From Plantago ovata (taxonomy: Eukaryota > Streptophyta > Magnoliopsida > Lamiales > Plantaginaceae), in contig CM051457.1 in assembly GCA_028274465.1 (NCBI GenBank), forward strand, positions 33,267,313-33,331,312: a stretch of DNA of 64,000 nucleotides. Reading direction: 5' to 3'. How positions within the stretch are numbered: position 1 is the first letter of the stretch; every line of letters starts with the position of its first letter. The position numbers and the translations under genes are program-made. The notes beneath the pieces are model-generated. The model saw nothing but the letters and a program-made list of their open reading frames with translations, was not told the origin of the DNA and made no database searches. Positions 1 to 10,981 of this stretch are shown one piece after another.

Positions 1-483
1 CTGGAGCTCCGGTACCGGAAGAAATTACGGTATCAAAGCTTTGGGGATGATGAAGATAATTTTTTTTTATTTTTATTTTACTTAAGTTTTTTTTCTTTAA
101 AATTTATTTTATTATTTTAGTATTTTACTTAGTTTTTCTTTTAATTCTTTATCTTTTTTATTCGAAAACACTAAGGTTTGTTTGGTTTCATCAAAATTCA
201 ATTTTGGAATAGTGAATTTTTGTTGACTTTGGACAAAAATGTAATTGATAAACTAAGGTTGTTCATTTAGTTATTAGGGACGTTAAGGTGGTTCATTTCA
301 AAAGTTGGATTTGGTCAACTCAAAATGTCTTAATTTGTAATTGGAATGTTGTAATAAGCTATTTTTTGATATATTGTTGATCTATGGGGGATTAATCCAT
401 AATTAAAAGCGCTAATAGGGTAGTTAAAAGTTATGACACTTTATTATATTAATGAAAAATATAGACACCTTTTCTCGAGATAT
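1..483. other. AT-rich sequence without a recognisable gene
   Basis: Strongly T-rich DNA follows the first 60 bases. The first bases (about 4-48, plus strand) stay open and could be the tail of an exon that begins outside the window, but nothing identifies it. No repeat structure is evident before the duplicated unit begins near 484. Confidence 0.5.
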
Positions 484-646
484 AACTTCTTACTTCATTG
501 GGTATGTTTTTAGTTCAAATTCAAGTTTTGAGTTAAGAAGGAAAGAGAAAAATACTCCTACTTCGTAATCAATTTGGATTTACGAGTCTTTTGTGGCAAG
601 TAACATACTCTAATTTGGTAAAATTACCTGACCTCTACTCTATGCC

Positions 647-656
647 TATAAATATA
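647..656 (+). promoter_or_regulatory. TATA box of the small orphan gene, copy 1
   Basis: TATAAATATA lies 60-69 bases upstream of the ATG at 716. That leaves a leader of about 35-40 bases if transcription starts about 30 bases downstream. The second copy has TATAAAA at the equivalent place (61433-61439). Confidence 0.6.
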
Positions 657-715
657 AACTGCCGAACTAAAATCTCTTCCACCAAAGCTAAAAAAAACAC
701 AGCGAAATCTCAACG

Positions 716-1177
716 ATGTCTTCTTGCTCCTCCGTTGGTTCGAGTTCCAGTATTTCTCCGCAGCAAACCCAAGCTTTCTCCCGCAGACCGAGACGACGTG
801 GGCGTTCATATTATCTTCCGTCAGGCATCATGAATACTGCAGAGATTGTTCAAGAAGTTGAATCGAGTAGTCCTAGTCTTTCTCCTACGCAGCAACCCCA
901 AGCTTTCTCACGCAGGCCAAGACGACGTGGACGTTCGTATTATCTTCCATCGGGTATCAGGGATGCCGCAGCAATTATGCAAGAAGTTACAGCTCAGGTT
1001 AACATCGTAACACAGAGTCGACTACAGTCAGAACGTAATACTACTACTGCTGAAGATACCGAACAGAGCACCTCGGGACAATCGGAGAACGAGAGATCCA
1101 GATTAGAAGAAGATACTGAGAGACAATGTTGGTCTGATATGATTAATTCTCTAGCTTTCGGTTATGTTTTGGAATAA
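716..1177 (+). CDS. Unrecognised 153-residue basic repeat protein, copy 1
   Basis: I do not recognise this protein. It has a Ser-rich start (residues 2-15), then two tandem copies of a roughly 45-residue unit. Each unit carries the core QAFSRRPRRRGRS, then YYLPSGI, and ends in an IVQEV or IMQEV segment. An acidic, Ser/Thr/Gln-rich tail follows, ending in FGYVLE. The RRPRRRGR blocks look like nuclear localisation or nucleic-acid-binding patches, but that is inference. There is no signal peptide or membrane segment. ATG 716 is chosen because it aligns with the ATG of copy 2 at 61526 and sits just after the TATA box and leader. A shorter overlapping frame starting at 591 is a shadow. The reading frame is conserved between copies despite amino acid changes, which supports it being real. 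Confidence 0.75.
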   Translation: MSSCSSVGSSSSISPQQTQAFSRRPRRRGRSYYLPSGIMNTAEIVQEVESSSPSLSPTQQPQAFSRRPRRRGRSYYLPSGIRDAAAIMQEVTAQVNIVTQSRLQSERNTTTAEDTEQSTSGQSENERSRLEEDTERQCWSDMINSLAFGYVLE

Positions 1178-1365
1178 CCAATATTGTAATCTTGTCATTA
1201 TGTTTTCAGTTTTTGATATGTTGGAACAAAGTTTGTTTGATTCGATCGTAATTAAGTTGGTTTTGATTGATTCTCTCTAGTACAGTTCTCAATTATCTAC
1301 CGGTTCATTATCTCATGTTTTTGTTAATTTACAGTTGTTAGTTTCGATCGGTTCTCTTCTGATCT

Positions 1366-3299
1366 TACCCAGTAGATATCGGAGTAGAACAGGGTCATAA
1401 TACCTATTACCCATACGGCCATACCATAAATCAATAACATGCATGCCCTTAGTTGTATTATAAACATTACTAGTATTAGCGCGGTGCCCGTGAAGTGTAA
1501 ATTGATGAAATTTTAATTATATTTTAAATTTTAATATCAATGTCATTTAGAGAGAAAAGAAAAAAGTAATATGAATCATATCAAACTGATAAAGAGTGCT
1601 TGTGGAAGAGTGTGTTGTTACTCTTTTACACTCACTCACACTACACCACCAAACTCCACACATGATCCATCGATCATACTAACACACCTATCTAAGCCAC
1701 CTTAATAATTTACGGATAAACATCAGTGCTCCAAAATCCAATTCTTGCTAACCTCTTCTCCCTTTCAATAGATACAACCTTCAAAACCTCTACACTTCCA
1801 GAGAATACCAGTAGAAACCATGCAATTTCTCGGTTCCTAAATAAGATAGACTCCTAAATTGTACTAACAACTAAGTTAACAACCACCATATTACTCCATC
1901 ATTCACTTTCCATATTTTCTCCATGACACCATAATAATATTAACATAATTAGTCTACACATCACAGAACACATGTATAAGATGAACTGCATCTTAAATTG
2001 GTTTTGCAACGAACGAAAAACGCAAATGTAAGTTTATGAAAACTATGCATACGCACAAAAATTTAAAAAGGTAGATAATTATATAGTAGTTTTTTTTTTT
2101 TTTTTTATCATACCGGATCTGAAACTACCATCAAACAGGGTGGAAATGCGCGAACTGAATCATCACACATGAAACTGAAATAGGGTGGAAACAAGGGAGA
2201 AGTCAGGGGTGGGTATTGTGGGGTGTTCCCCCAAAATTTCAAAAAGATTTTTTTTAGGTAATATTCTCGAATTTTCAGAATTTCGTCCCCCCCCAAACGT
2301 CTGAACCAACCATATATATGTAATTTCGCCCCCCTAACTTCAAATCCTGAATCCGCCACTGGGTGAAAATGCGCGAACTGAATCATCACACACACATGAA
2401 CAAGTGTGCCACTGAAAACTATCTTTTTTTTTTTTTATGAAGCAATAATTCCTATGATGCCATAAAAATGATTAATACAAATGCTAAGATAATGTTGATG
2501 GAATCATTTTCCATCAACTTTGCCTGGAGAGACGAGATGTCATGTTACAACATTTTGTGGTATCATTTCTTTCTTAAAAGACAGTTTTTATCATCTAGAT
2601 TCAAGTGCGGTGCTTAATAAATGCATAAACACTAAACACAGTAAAGAGGTAAAGCCATGTGACCAAGACATATTATCTAAAAAACAGACACAAGTCACAC
2701 AATTATATTCACACACCACCACTCAATTCTTAAAATTTACGAAGCACCACATGCTCTTAAGTCTTAACGACCAACTACTCCAAATTTTAACAACTAACTT
2801 GATCAATCAAACATAGACTCCAGGAAAACCAGGTGGTTGCAGGTTAGCAAAAGAAAATTGAGTTAGTAGTAAGGCCAAAATTTAAACAGCAAAACACCCG
2901 AACCCACCCTTTGCTGCACCTCCAAATCGAACCACTCCACTACACTAAACACAAATCAGGTGCCATGATAAAGGGATCCAATCATCACCAATTTGACATT
3001 GCCAAAACATAAAACTGAAAGAAGATGGAGAAAGACATCACAGAAAAACTGAACTGCAGCGCAGAAGACACCGAATACAAGACTTTCTTCCGAACACGCT
3101 ACCCCAAACCTATAGCCACCTAGATCGTTTCGCGGTCAGTCGGTCACCAGCCCATCAGATTCAAAAAGGGACTACCACACACCCTATAAAGGCTTCCACT
3201 GTAATAAACCCAACACCACATGACAGATCCCAAAATGGAATAACAAAGAATCTAATTTAAATACATCAATTATCAGGGCAAATAAACCACTCAACTATG
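1366..3299. other. Intergenic DNA, no gene recognised
   Basis: No convincing coding region. A possible Helitron-like 3' end on the minus strand (ACTAGTATTAGCGCGG near 1469-1484) is too weak to call. A hAT-like short element occupies about 2203-2361. The rest is AT-rich unique-looking sequence with a poly-T run around 2090-2106. Confidence 0.5.
2139..2400 (-). repeat. Short hAT-like nonautonomous element flanked by a direct repeat
   Basis: On the minus strand the element reads from CAGTGGCGGATTCAGG (ending at 2361) through AAATTACATATAT and a G/C homopolymer. It reaches a CACCCCTG end at about 2203. CAGxGGCGG termini are typical of short hAT-type plant elements. A diverged relative lies at 62575-62770 on the opposite strand. 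About 33 bases (2139-2171) are repeated at 2361-2395. That is too long for a hAT target duplication, so it is a separate duplication. Exact ends are uncertain. Confidence 0.4.
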
Positions 3300-3540
3300 T
3301 GTTATTCAATGCATCTTTCTGTTTGAACTAATGCCAAGTATTCACCTTTATCAATTCAATCACCTCACTTGCGTTCCTCTGATCATTAAAATACAAATCA
3401 TTCAGAATTCTCCATAAGTACCACATGGTTCCTACACACCAACACAACCTGATTTTTCCAATGTGTACATGCATGAAATCAAAACAAAATTTAGAAGAAT
3501 ACATTGGTTTGAAGCAGCTTGATCAATTTAGGCCAATCCA
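3300..3540 (-). pseudogene. Possible LINE reverse-transcriptase C-terminal relic
   Basis: Minus-strand translation near 3440-3310 reads MWYLWRILNDLYFND and then EVIELIKVNTWH. This resembles the stretch just after the zinc-binding region at the end of plant non-LTR reverse transcriptases (pattern W..W..RND..F followed by a conserved IK segment). The frame has a stop inside and continues upstream only as fragments. It would be a dead LINE piece. The similarity is from pattern memory only. Confidence 0.35.
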
Positions 3541-3611
3541 CACAACAACAAACGACCACACAGCTCGTGAAAAAGGGCATGTAACTAATTAACAAATGAA
3601 GTGCACTTTCC

Positions 3612-4411
3612 GGGTTAATTGCACTTTTGATCCTCTAAGTGCTAGTCCTCTGCGTTTTTGGTCCTCTTTTTTTGTATACGGTCCTATACGCCCAAATATG
3701 TATATACGGGATAAGGTGGAGCTGATTTGGACATGGAGGTGGACTGAGGTGGCCTTAGGTGGACGAATTGGCGTGGGCGAACTGGATTGTTGCCCTTTAG
3801 AGCGCGAATTGATGAATTAGCACACTACCCATCCCGATTTTCCCCAAATCAGGTAACTCAAGTAACTCAAACCCTAAATCTAATTTCACCTCTCAATTCT
3901 CTCTCAGTTCTATTCGTCTGATAAACCCTAAGGCAAAATGAGTTCTTCTTCGTGGAATTATTGGATGCCTAAGTCGTCGTCGTCGCCTGAAAGTGAGTCG
4001 AAGTTCCTTTCTTGGATGCCTCTGTTTGTGCTCTGTTTTCTTCGTTGCTCTGTTTGTGCTATGTGGTTGTGCTCTCTTTGTGCTCTGTTGTTGTGCTCTA
4101 TTGCACGTTTTCAATTATCCAACCTATTGTTATCCAATTTGTTGTCCTCTGTTTTCTTCGATTCTGTTCGCCCCCTTGTGCTCTGTTTTCTTCGATTCTG
4201 TTGTGCCCTAATCCAACTAAGAGATGACATGGGCTGAGTTGGCAAGTGTGTGATGACTGTGTGAGCCGCTCCAAGCATATACGGTCGATTTATGTCGTTT
4301 CTACAAGGTTTTATACAGTAAAAAGACTGAATTCGTCAGAGCGTTAGAAAAGAGGACTAAAAAGGCAGCGGACAAATATCAATTAGAGGACAAAAAATGT
4401 AATTTACCCTC
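3612..4411. mobile_element. MULE-like nonautonomous element (800 bp) with 10-bp flanking repeat
   Basis: The ends are inverted repeats of about 30 bases (GGGTTAATTGCACTTTTGAT on the left against GGGTAAATTACATTTTTTGT on the right, about 24 of 30 matching). The direct repeat TGCACTTTCC flanks it at 3602-3611 and 4412-4421. A 9-11 bp duplication with long terminal repeats fits Mutator-like elements. Inside is a leader-like, then open stretch from ATG 3938 (Ser-rich, MSSSSWNYW...) dissolving into a Cys/Leu-rich low-complexity translation. That may be a captured host gene fragment. No transposase is present. Confidence 0.6.
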
Positions 4412-4421
4412 TGCACTTTCC

Positions 4422-5468
4422 CTATACCTCGCCACAGGTTTAGAGCTATATATAGTTACCTTATTTTGCAAATTAGATATTATGTGGAATGATGAAGTTT
4501 CAAATTCTTAAAATGACTTCTTAATAACTACAGGTGACACGAGAGTAGTTAAACCACAAACTAAATAACATGCCTGAATCTATTTTAGAATCTTCAGGAA
4601 ATTTAAATAAATGGGCAGAGAGTTTAAGATGTAGGTCGAAAGATGTCCAAACACAATCTAAAAAGAATTTTGAGCTCTGTTTACAGAGCAGAGCTTAAAG
4701 AGCTCTGTACAGAGATTATTGAGCTCTGAGTTCTGTAAAACTACTGTGCACGTGTGTTTTTGACTTTGTGGAACTGTATATGTTGACTGGGGGGCGGGTT
4801 ATACATTATACGGCGCTCAGGAGTCAGGACACAAACTACGCGCTCTGGAGTCTGGACCAAGACAGGACTGAGTTCGCAAAGAGCGTGCTAATTCGGACCA
4901 AAACCACAAAGGACCAAAAGATAAGGGACCAAAACTGCAATTTTTCCGGGAAAATACAGTCCTAAATTGTGTTATTTAGGAAAAAATTGGTGCTCTTTTT
5001 TGGTCCTCTTCCAGCAAGGATTAGCTTATGTGGATCATGAAATTTTGTGTGGTTAAATCTTGGCCAAGCATGCCTTTAAGGTGAAGAAATCCCCAATTTT
5101 GAACTATAAACCCTAACCCTAGAATAATCACAAAACAAAATTCAAATCGATTTTTTTTAGTTCCAAATTCTCGAGATAGAATGATTGATCTTCCCATCCA
5201 AATTACCAATGACAATGTATGAAAGTGATGGATTTAAGTGTTTTTAGTGTTTAACCACAATATAGAAATCTTTCTTTGGGTACGGTATTGAGAAAATACT
5301 GTGATAAACACAATTTCTCACAAAAAGAAGACAAATATGCATTCGCTAAAGAGCTGATCCGATCAAATTACATGCATATAGAATCCAACAAGACAATATT
5401 TAAGCTGTTCCAGGTTCTGACAATACAAAACAGAATCTATGTAGCTAGCTAGCTCCTCCTCCTCCTCA
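4422..5468. other. Intergenic DNA with a possible second element end
   Basis: No gene recognised. Around 4880-4970 the sequence GGGACCAAAACTGCAATTTTT resembles the GGACCAAAA-type ends of the MULE-like element upstream, so a degraded relative may end here. Its partner end was not found. Confidence 0.35.
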
Positions 5469-6229
5469 TCATCTATAGATGGTTGGCATCTCAAATCGGC
5501 AAAGAGGGCAGTAATGACTAGTCTTGAGCCAATTCTCAATACAATTCGCACGAAACGCGTGCGAACATGGCATGCTAACTACCTCACATCCCACAAGAAC
5601 CTCATCCAAGCAAATCATGCAGTCCTTTCCAGTCGCGTCCACATCAGATGCAGTTGATATCGCCTTGCGTTCCAATTTCTTGATAGATTCATCCGTTGCA
5701 GGAACCATACCTTCATCTTGAAGGTTCTCGGACATCGGAACTAACTGGAACTCAATGTGCATAACATCTGCTTTAAATATAAAACTGTCATGCCTTGGTG
5801 GTGAAGAGTTGATTATCTTCATCGTGTCCCTGGCAGCTCGCCTGATCATCCTGGAACGGTAAGGCTCCATTACAGTCCAACTATGCGCGAGTTCACGTGC
5901 GATAGCCCTGCATATGCCTTTCATCTCCTGAAGATCTGTACGCTTGTTGGGACAAGGATGTTTGAGAACCCGGTGATGGATAGTTATCAAGTCTTTCGAG
6001 GTTCGTTCTTGAAGGAAACAAGCGTAATCAGGGCCCAGAATCCATTCTTAGTCAATGTATTCGCAGGAAAACTGGAACTCAACGTAATAGAAGGGGAAGT
6101 TATAATATACGGGCGTCCTTCGCCATGAAGTAGCCTTTCTGATGTTGAACTTGGCATCGTTTTGTGAAACCGATACACTCAGCACTTCAGTAGATTGGCG
6201 TAGCGTAGTTGATGCCAAAGGGAATCCAT
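5469..6229 (-). pseudogene. RING-H2 finger protein (probable E3 ubiquitin ligase), 5' part disrupted
   Basis: The C-terminal 50 residues form a complete RING-H2 domain: CMICLDEV, then CEVVSMPCSHAFRANCIENW, then CPLC. The ligand order is C-x2-C ... C-x-H-x2-H-x2-C ... C-x2-C. Such proteins bind an E2 and pass ubiquitin to substrates. The frame that contains the RING is open from the stop at 5469 up to a TAA at 6048-6050. It is open again, in the same frame, to beyond 6180, with protein-like composition (an FYYVEFQF segment). The only good ATG upstream (6227-6229, 70 bases below a TATA box) is in another frame. So the gene appears to carry one stop and one frameshift in its N-terminal half. Alternatively an unrecognised intron removes them, or the assembly is wrong. 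The first 60 residues upstream of the RING frame look like the variable region common in small plant RING-H2 proteins. Confidence 0.7.
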
Positions 6230-6297
6230 GTTCGAATTGACAATGTCGAAACTGTAGGATTAATGAAAATAGTGAAGAAAACAGCGTTTATTGCTTG

Positions 6298-6305
6298 CTT
6301 ATATA
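6298..6305 (-). promoter_or_regulatory. TATA box of the RING-H2 gene
   Basis: Minus-strand TATATAAG about 70 bases upstream of the ATG at 6227-6229. Its good context supports this being a formerly or currently transcribed gene. Confidence 0.5.
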
Positions 6306-6309
6306 CAGG

Positions 6310-7413
6310 GGAGTCCGGTTTTCTGATGATGAATTTAGTCGGCTATAGTTTCTGATAATTTCTCTTAAATTGTTGTTTCCTTATATAACATGCCTTGTTT
6401 TATGATCTATGCTTAACAGGAAACAGAGTTGGTACAAATACTAGTCGTATATTAGGAAACAGAGTTTGGACCTGGAGAGTAAGTTTGACACGCAGACCAC
6501 TACAGACTAGTGCGAATTTGCGGTTATTCTTGAACTGCTCTATCTTGTTGTTAGAAATAAAAATACACAAAACTAGCTAGTGCCTTGCGGTTCCGGATGA
6601 TCTTGAACATTCTTAGTGCGTCGTATTTATGACGAGCATAGCTCTCCTGGTCATCGGTGATACTTGCTAGGATTAGTAAGATTCGTGATACTAGATTACT
6701 CATTTATTTTTTCATTTTTTCTATCATAAGTTAGCGTCGAGCTCATTCGAGCCAAATGGGTCGATTTTCAAAATATAAAATATGCTTCAAACTCGAACTA
6801 TCATACTTAACTCGACTCGACTGAAATATCATCACTACACTTTACCAATTTCAACTCCAAAAAGTATATGAACTTTGTAAATTAAAGAGGAGAAAAAAAC
6901 ATGAGAATTAGTCCCTATGACTCAATCAAGTATTTTAGCCCAAAAAAATACTATTGCAAATACACTTAATTATGATGTACTCCAATATTCATCAATCCAT
7001 CCATACTCCCCAATCCCGGTGTATTCTTTATTATTTATTTTGTTCACCTTTAACCGAGTTGACTATAAATTAATTCAAAAGCATACCGAAAAAATTATTG
7101 ATAAAAATATGTTAGAAAATTATAGTTACTATGTTTTTGTAATATATTTTATCAAAAATATTCCACTGCTGTTTAAGATTAAATAACGTCAAAACAAACA
7201 TAAATAACCCAACGGAACCGGGTGGAGGTAATAAAGCAAAATATTATAACCAACTTTCTATCAACTTTAGATTTTCAAGGAGCATAATAATAATTTTGGA
7301 TTACACTATTACATTATATAACAAAAAACTATCATTCTTATTTTCTTTAAAAAAGTTGGGGCTTTCCCCATCACATGTGAAATTAATTATCTAGCTTTCT
7401 ATCTGTCGTTCTG
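6310..7413. other. Intergenic DNA upstream of the P450 gene
   Basis: AT-rich, no gene recognised. A short TCGAGCTCATTCGAGCC-type patch at 6734-6830 belongs to the same kind of degenerate repeat seen around 10.2-11.4 kb. Confidence 0.45.
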
Positions 7414-7421
7414 TATTATAA
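7414..7421 (+). promoter_or_regulatory. TATA box of the P450 gene
   Basis: TATTATAA at about 64-71 bases before the ATG at 7485. It is the only TATA-like element at a suitable distance. Confidence 0.5.
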
Positions 7422-7484
7422 ACAAGACCTGTGACAGACTGAAAAACCAGTTCTATACAGAAACAAGTCACATTTTCACTGAAA

Positions 7485-8999
7485 ATGGCCATCTTTGAGT
7501 ATCTTGAATATATCCTCATTATCCCTTTCGCATGTCTTCTTCTCTATTCTATACATAGAAAAGATAAAAAGAGCCGCGAGCCGACGAATTGGCCCATCAT
7601 TGGCATGCTGCCGACTGTAGCTAAGAATCTCCACCGTGGCCACGATGCTGTAACAGAAATTCTCAGCGAATTTGGTGGAACGTTCAGGTTGAAAGCCGGG
7701 GTTTTCACTACAGTAAACATGTTGTTTACTAGTGATCCTGCCAATATTCACTACATTTTCAGCAAAAATTTCCCAAATTATCCAAAGGGTCCTGAGTTCA
7801 GGAAGATCTTTGAAATCCTGGGAGATGGGATTTTCAACGCGGATTATGAATTGTGGGAGTTTCATCGAAAGATCACTCTTTGGCAGATCAGCAAGACAAA
7901 GTTTTACATTTTCTTGGAAACTAGTGTTTGGGAAAAGGTCAGAACAACACTTCTCCCACTCCTGGAAACTTTTTCTGAGCAGGGGTCTCATGTCGATTTG
8001 CAGGATATTTTCCAACGGTTCAGCTTTGATGGCATTTGTAAATTGGTATTGGATTACGACCCGAATACCTTATCCATAGAGCTTCCTTATGTTCCGTGTG
8101 AAAAGGCATTCAGTAACACAACAGGGCCCCTGTTGCTTAGGCACATAGTTCCCGAAAGCATCTGGAAGCTAGAAAGATGGCTTAACATAGGCCCTGAGAG
8201 GATGCTTACGGAATCTGCCAAAGCTTTCGACAACTTTGTGTATCCTCTTATTGAGAAAAAGATGGAGGGTGATGATGATGTGACTATGCTGGCTGGCTTT
8301 ACAAAGGCATACAAAGTAATGAATACAGGATCTTCGGAGGGTTTAACGAAATTCCTGAGGGACACATCGATAAACTTGATGTTGGCAGGCCGAGACACCA
8401 CAAGCACTTGTCTAACATGGCTTTTCTGGCTGATTGCTACTAATCCTTCAGCCGAAATCAAGATTCTGGAAGAGATTGAATCTCAATTGGGTATGAACAA
8501 GGATGGCGGCGACTGGAGGTTCTTCCAGGTTGAACAGTCACATAAGCTAGTATACCTCCACGGAGCTTTAAGCGAGTCTCTGAGGCTATTCCCTCCTGTG
8601 GCGTTAGAGCACAAAGCTCCAATTCACGCAGATACACTGCCAAGCGGTCATCAACTCCATGAGAACGAGAAAATTGTCATCTCATTCTATAGCGTTGGAA
8701 GAATGGAGAGCGTCTGGGGAAAGGATTGTTTAGAGTTTAAGCCGGAGAGGTGGATTACTGATAACGGAAACGTCAAACATGTGCCGTCCTACAAGTTTCC
8801 AGCGTTTAATGCCGGGCCAAGAACTTGCCTTGGTAAAGAGATGGCCTTCATTCAGATGAAAATGGTTGCTGCGGCCATCATATATCACTTCAAGATTCGA
8901 CTTGTTGAGGGGCATCCAGTTTCCCCTAGACTTTCTGTCATACTTCAGGCCAAGCATGGGCTAAAGGTGCAGCTATTCAAGAGAAGTACTCGTATTTGA
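7485..8999 (+). CDS. Cytochrome P450, CYP96A-like (midchain alkane / fatty acid hydroxylase family)
   Basis: A complete, intronless 504-residue class II plant P450. In order: an N-terminal membrane anchor (about 5-22), the hinge WPIIGMLP (36-43), C-helix WEFHRK (124-129), oxygen-binding I-helix AGRDTT (301-306), K-helix ESLR (364-367), KPERW (419-423), and the heme loop FNAGPRTCLG (441-450) with the ligand Cys448. All key residues are present. The CYP86 clan, to which CYP96A belongs, has this AGRDTT and FNAGPR form, and CYP96A genes usually lack introns. Arabidopsis CYP96A15 (MAH1) makes the secondary alcohols and ketones of cuticular wax. Other CYP96A members have other substrates, so the reaction here is inferred at family level only. 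The protein would sit on the ER facing the cytosol. The start is the first in-frame ATG after a TATA box. Confidence 0.9.
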   Translation: MAIFEYLEYILIIPFACLLLYSIHRKDKKSREPTNWPIIGMLPTVAKNLHRGHDAVTEILSEFGGTFRLKAGVFTTVNMLFTSDPANIHYIFSKNFPNYPKGPEFRKIFEILGDGIFNADYELWEFHRKITLWQISKTKFYIFLETSVWEKVRTTLLPLLETFSEQGSHVDLQDIFQRFSFDGICKLVLDYDPNTLSIELPYVPCEKAFSNTTGPLLLRHIVPESIWKLERWLNIGPERMLTESAKAFDNFVYPLIEKKMEGDDDVTMLAGFTKAYKVMNTGSSEGLTKFLRDTSINLMLAGRDTTSTCLTWLFWLIATNPSAEIKILEEIESQLGMNKDGGDWRFFQVEQSHKLVYLHGALSESLRLFPPVALEHKAPIHADTLPSGHQLHENEKIVISFYSVGRMESVWGKDCLEFKPERWITDNGNVKHVPSYKFPAFNAGPRTCLGKEMAFIQMKMVAAAIIYHFKIRLVEGHPVSPRLSVILQAKHGLKVQLFKRSTRI

Positions 9000-9002
9000 T
9001 TT

Positions 9003-10312
9003 GTAACCATGTGTGAAACAATAGTGGCTCTTAAGAATAAACATTTGCATGCTCATTAGGGGCGGATCCAGGAACTCACCCCTGATGATCATGTAAGAAC
9101 GAATAAAAAAGATGCTTGTCTAAGATCGTTTAAACTTTTATGTGGTTGTAATTTCCCTTCACAATTATAATCATGAATCCAAATTGGAATGTAGTCTGAT
9201 GTTTGTAAAACTCTGTCGTGTTCTTGCTTCAGTAATATTATGTTTGCATATCAAATTGATGCCAAAAACAATCCATTGGAAGTAGGAACATGACTTTCCT
9301 GATTCTCCAGCCATATCCGTAAACTTCAGCTCCTATGTATGTTCTCTGTCTTGGCACCACAGAACGTTCACAAATTACACTCCTATCAATAGTAGCACAC
9401 ATTCATCAGAACAAATCTTCATAATGCCAACAAATTTTCCAACACTGGCGATCTTTCCAGCATCATGTTGTTTAGGAAGGCCTACCGAGTCCATGTTGGT
9501 TCGAGCCATATATATCAGGTTCAATCTTGTATTGGGACTTTTAGCATAAAGACTGCATCTTGGTTCCGATCAAGATCCATAACGTTGTGTTTGTTCCAGC
9601 AGGCAGCAGGCTTGGGTGAGAGTGAGACTACACTCTCGATGATGGCACCAATACCGTCTTCAAGGCACAAATTACAGTTGGTACTGTAAAAATGAGCTTA
9701 GAACAATGGTATAACCCACAATCTTGCCATTTCACAATACGTGCTAGGGCCTTTGTATCGAGGAGTAATTGCAGATCGGCTGAATCTTCATAACTCATAA
9801 TCAATTTAATCCGTTAGACTCTCCAAAAAGAGATCGACTTAACCGCAGAGAGAGGTGTCCATCAACCTCGAACGTATATGTTCTCCCTTGCTAGCTCAAC
9901 AAATCCATACACACATCTGGTCGTTTGTTATCTGTCAATTTCTATATATGGGCAAGTGTACGCTCATGGATAGTGATGTTACGTGAATCGAGCGTTATCG
10001 AGTACTCGGTAACACTCGATATCATGTACATTATTATATTATTAGTATTATACGTTATGATTTAAGTTTGAGATTATTAGATTGAATTGCTTATATTTGC
10101 ATTTTGTTACACTTTAATAATTTTATCATTCGGTAGTTGATTGTAATGCATAATCTTGAATCTTTTTATATTTTATTTAATACTTTAACATATTTTTCTT
10201 GGTATTTTAACAAAGAAACTGAGACAAACGAGCCGAGCTCGAGCCAAATGAACCGCGTTTGAGTCTAAAATTAAGCTCGCTTCGTTAAACGAGCCGAGAC
10301 TAAGCTTGACTC
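9003..10312. other. Intergenic DNA downstream of the P450 gene
   Basis: No complete gene. A short minus-strand open stretch (about 9690-9537) after a TTTTACAG acceptor-like site might be an exon relic, but I cannot identify it. A 36-base AGGGGCGGATCC...CCCCT inverted motif near 9056-9090 looks like a hAT-type element remnant. From about 10215 the sequence is rich in GAGCTCGAGCC-type repeats. Confidence 0.4.
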
Positions 10313-10981
10313 TGTTGGTAATATATCAGGGTGTGATAATCTTGGAATACTTCTTTGGATCGTGTTGTCACTTTCCAAACAAGATAATTCAACCCTACAG
10401 TTGTTGCCGGGGTTACACGAATTCCTTGTTGGGATAATCCAAGAATGCAATCTTATTCAGGCAATATGAATTTCGATCAGAAAGTAGAGAGGATGTATGA
10501 GTTTTCGTTGTACTTGTTTTGGAGACTGATCGCTTCAATAAATAGAAGCGAAAAGGTGTGAACGAAGTGGTGTATCTGTTCAGAACGAAGTGTTATGAAC
10601 GAAAGGTCACGTTAGTTCACGAACAAGCCTGTTCGTTCACGAAGAGTTGCAATGTTCCAAAAAGGACACCCTGCTCGCTGACCTGGCAGCGAGACCCCAG
10701 CCAGGGGCTACGCCCCTTGGAACCCCGCAGGGGCGCTGCCCCTCGCAACCCCGTACAGGGGCGCTGCCCGTTGCAACCCCGTGAGGGGCGCTGCCCCTCG
10801 ACCCCGCAAGGGGGCGCAGCCCCTTGACCCCCGCTTCGTATTCGTGGTCGATAACTCGTTGGCTCAACAAGCGTGCACTCCGCACTACCCAAACTTGTTC
10901 CGAGCTCAACGAGAGATCGCATCAGTCTCTAGCAGATCACATTACTACTAAAATGAATTGATGACACTAAAATCACCAACA
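10313..10981. mobile_element. Solo LTR (669 bp) with 5-bp target duplication GACTC
   Basis: The element starts TGTTGGTAATAT and ends ATCACCAACA, with inverted TGTTGGT/ACCAACA ends. The host pentamer GACTC is directly repeated at 10308-10312 and 10982-10986. No internal retroelement sequence lies inside, so this is a solo LTR left by recombination between two LTRs. A GC-rich hairpin array occupies its middle. Superfamily cannot be proved; a copia-type element is a reasonable guess from the TGTTGG start. Confidence 0.85.
10690..10835. repeat. GC-rich tandem hairpins inside the solo LTR
   Basis: Four to five tandem, imperfect units of about 30-35 bases. Each can fold on itself, for example GGGGCTACGCCCC, AGGGGCGCTGCCCCT and GGGGGCGCAGCCCC, separated by AACCCCG or GACCCCG linkers. 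Local GC content is far above the surroundings. Open frames on both strands through this array are side effects of its composition. Confidence 0.8.

Larger units (their letters stand above)
484..1365 (+). repeat. Dispersed duplication, copy 1 (pair of 61270-62181)
   Basis: About 0.9 kb here matches 61270-62181 in the same orientation. The similarity starts at a shared ACTTCTTACTTCATTGGG and ends at the shared GATCT following TTCGATCGGTTCTCTTCT. Coding and 3' parts are nearly identical; the 5' part is alignable but carries many indels. The unit contains a TATA box, leader, the whole coding region and 3' region of the small gene at 716. This makes it a gene-sized duplication and not a processed copy. 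Confidence 0.85.

Noticed and set aside
1463..1490. Helitron 3' end on the minus strand (ACTAGTATTAG)
   Set aside because: No clear stem precedes CTAGT and no helicase or matching 5' end is nearby.
9537..9690. 48-codon minus-strand open stretch after an acceptor-like site
   Set aside because: No recognisable domain, no partner exon found; kept only as a note in the intergenic entry.
10558..10922. Open frames on both strands through 10.56-10.92 kb
   Set aside because: They arise from the GC-rich hairpin array inside the solo LTR; composition is repetitive and no start context or homologous domain is seen.
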